DNA from: Thereva unica
Lineage: Eukaryota > Arthropoda > Insecta > Diptera > Therevidae
Assembly: GCA_949987705.1 (NCBI GenBank)
Contig: OX465281.1
Span: forward strand, 100,100,326-100,164,325
Direction of reading: 5' to 3'
Length of the DNA: 64,000 nt
Below the pieces are notes generated by a model that was not told where the DNA came from, did no database searches, and saw only the letters and a list, made by a program, of their open reading frames with translations. Position 1 is the first letter of the stretch; every line of letters begins with the position of its first letter. Shown piece after piece: positions 63,984 to 64,000 of the stretch. The position numbers were made by a program, and so were the translations under genes.

Positions 63984-64000
63984 CCCTGTTTCTTCTAAAG

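Larger units (their letters stand above)
58655..64000 (-). mobile_element. errantivirus-like Ty3/gypsy element with env, partial
   Basis: On the minus strand the order gag (end), protease, RT, RNase H, integrase, env, LTR is complete from the window edge to 58655. It lies in the RT of the BEL element. Frameshifts in pol and env show that it is an old, defective endogenous copy. The gag start and 5' LTR are outside the window. Confidence 0.88.

Overview
The window looks like gene-poor, transposon-packed chromosomal DNA of an insect, most likely a fly. I found no host protein gene. Almost everything recognisable is a mobile element: Ty3/gypsy, errantivirus, BEL/Pao, Ty1/copia, RTE-like and LOA/I-like LINEs, a jockey/I-type LINE tail, Transib, hAT, Harbinger-type MITEs, a Crypton, and a pair of TIR transposons I cannot place. 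The insect call rests on the element repertoire, in particular a gypsy-type element with a fusion-protein-like env, BEL/Pao and Transib, and on AT-rich spacers. The exact species cannot be read from the sequence.

Layout. 0-2 kb: a decayed Crypton-type tyrosine recombinase gene between two similar ~43 bp motifs. 2.7-3.5 kb: a Tc1/mariner-like transposase relic split by a MITE. 3.6-7.9 kb: a TAA-flanked, Harbinger-like TIR element almost filled by an inverted, internally duplicated RTE-like LINE. 8.8-11.8 kb: a TIR element with TA target duplication carrying a broken transposase-like gene and a 215-bp-arm foldback. 12.7-13.7 kb: a long hairpin repeat. 15.5-19.0 kb: an old LINE cut by a Transib element with perfect 40-bp termini and by a minisatellite-bearing TIR element. 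19.1-21.3 kb: a LINE tail cut by a hAT element.

24.9-39.3 kb: a copia element on the minus strand. It is interrupted by a second TA-type TIR transposon (25.9-28.9 kb) and by a LOA/I-type LINE (29.2-36.7 kb). That LINE is itself interrupted by an RTE-like LINE with an uninterrupted 991-codon ORF (32.25-35.54 kb). 39.5-58.65 kb: a BEL/Pao element on the plus strand, LTR and leader on the left and gag-pol on the right. Its leader is split by two TAA-flanked MITEs, the second of which holds further MITEs and a complete 13.35-kb Ty3/gypsy element (42.3-55.7 kb). That element has ~3-kb LTRs, intact gag and pol, a tRNA-Lys primer site and a canonical -1 frameshift heptamer. 58.65 kb to the end: an errantivirus-like element on the minus strand (3' LTR, broken env, integrase, RT/RNase H, protease, part of gag), truncated by the window edge.

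Insertion order can be read from the nesting and target duplications. Copia and BEL are old hosts. The gypsy element and the inner RTE-like LINE are the youngest, since their ORFs are intact, their target duplications are clean and, for gypsy, the LTRs are nearly identical. The most unusual signals are: (1) two different TIR transposons, at 8.8 and 25.9 kb, that share GGGYGG termini, TA target duplications and a common C-D-x-T ... LW..C..H..E protein core; (2) a Transib with an RSS-like CACAGTG heptamer; (3) a 5' LTR whose last ~580 bp are replaced by a foldback of its own end; (4) a tRNA-Lys-like sequence beside the 3' LTR of an element primed by tRNA-Lys.
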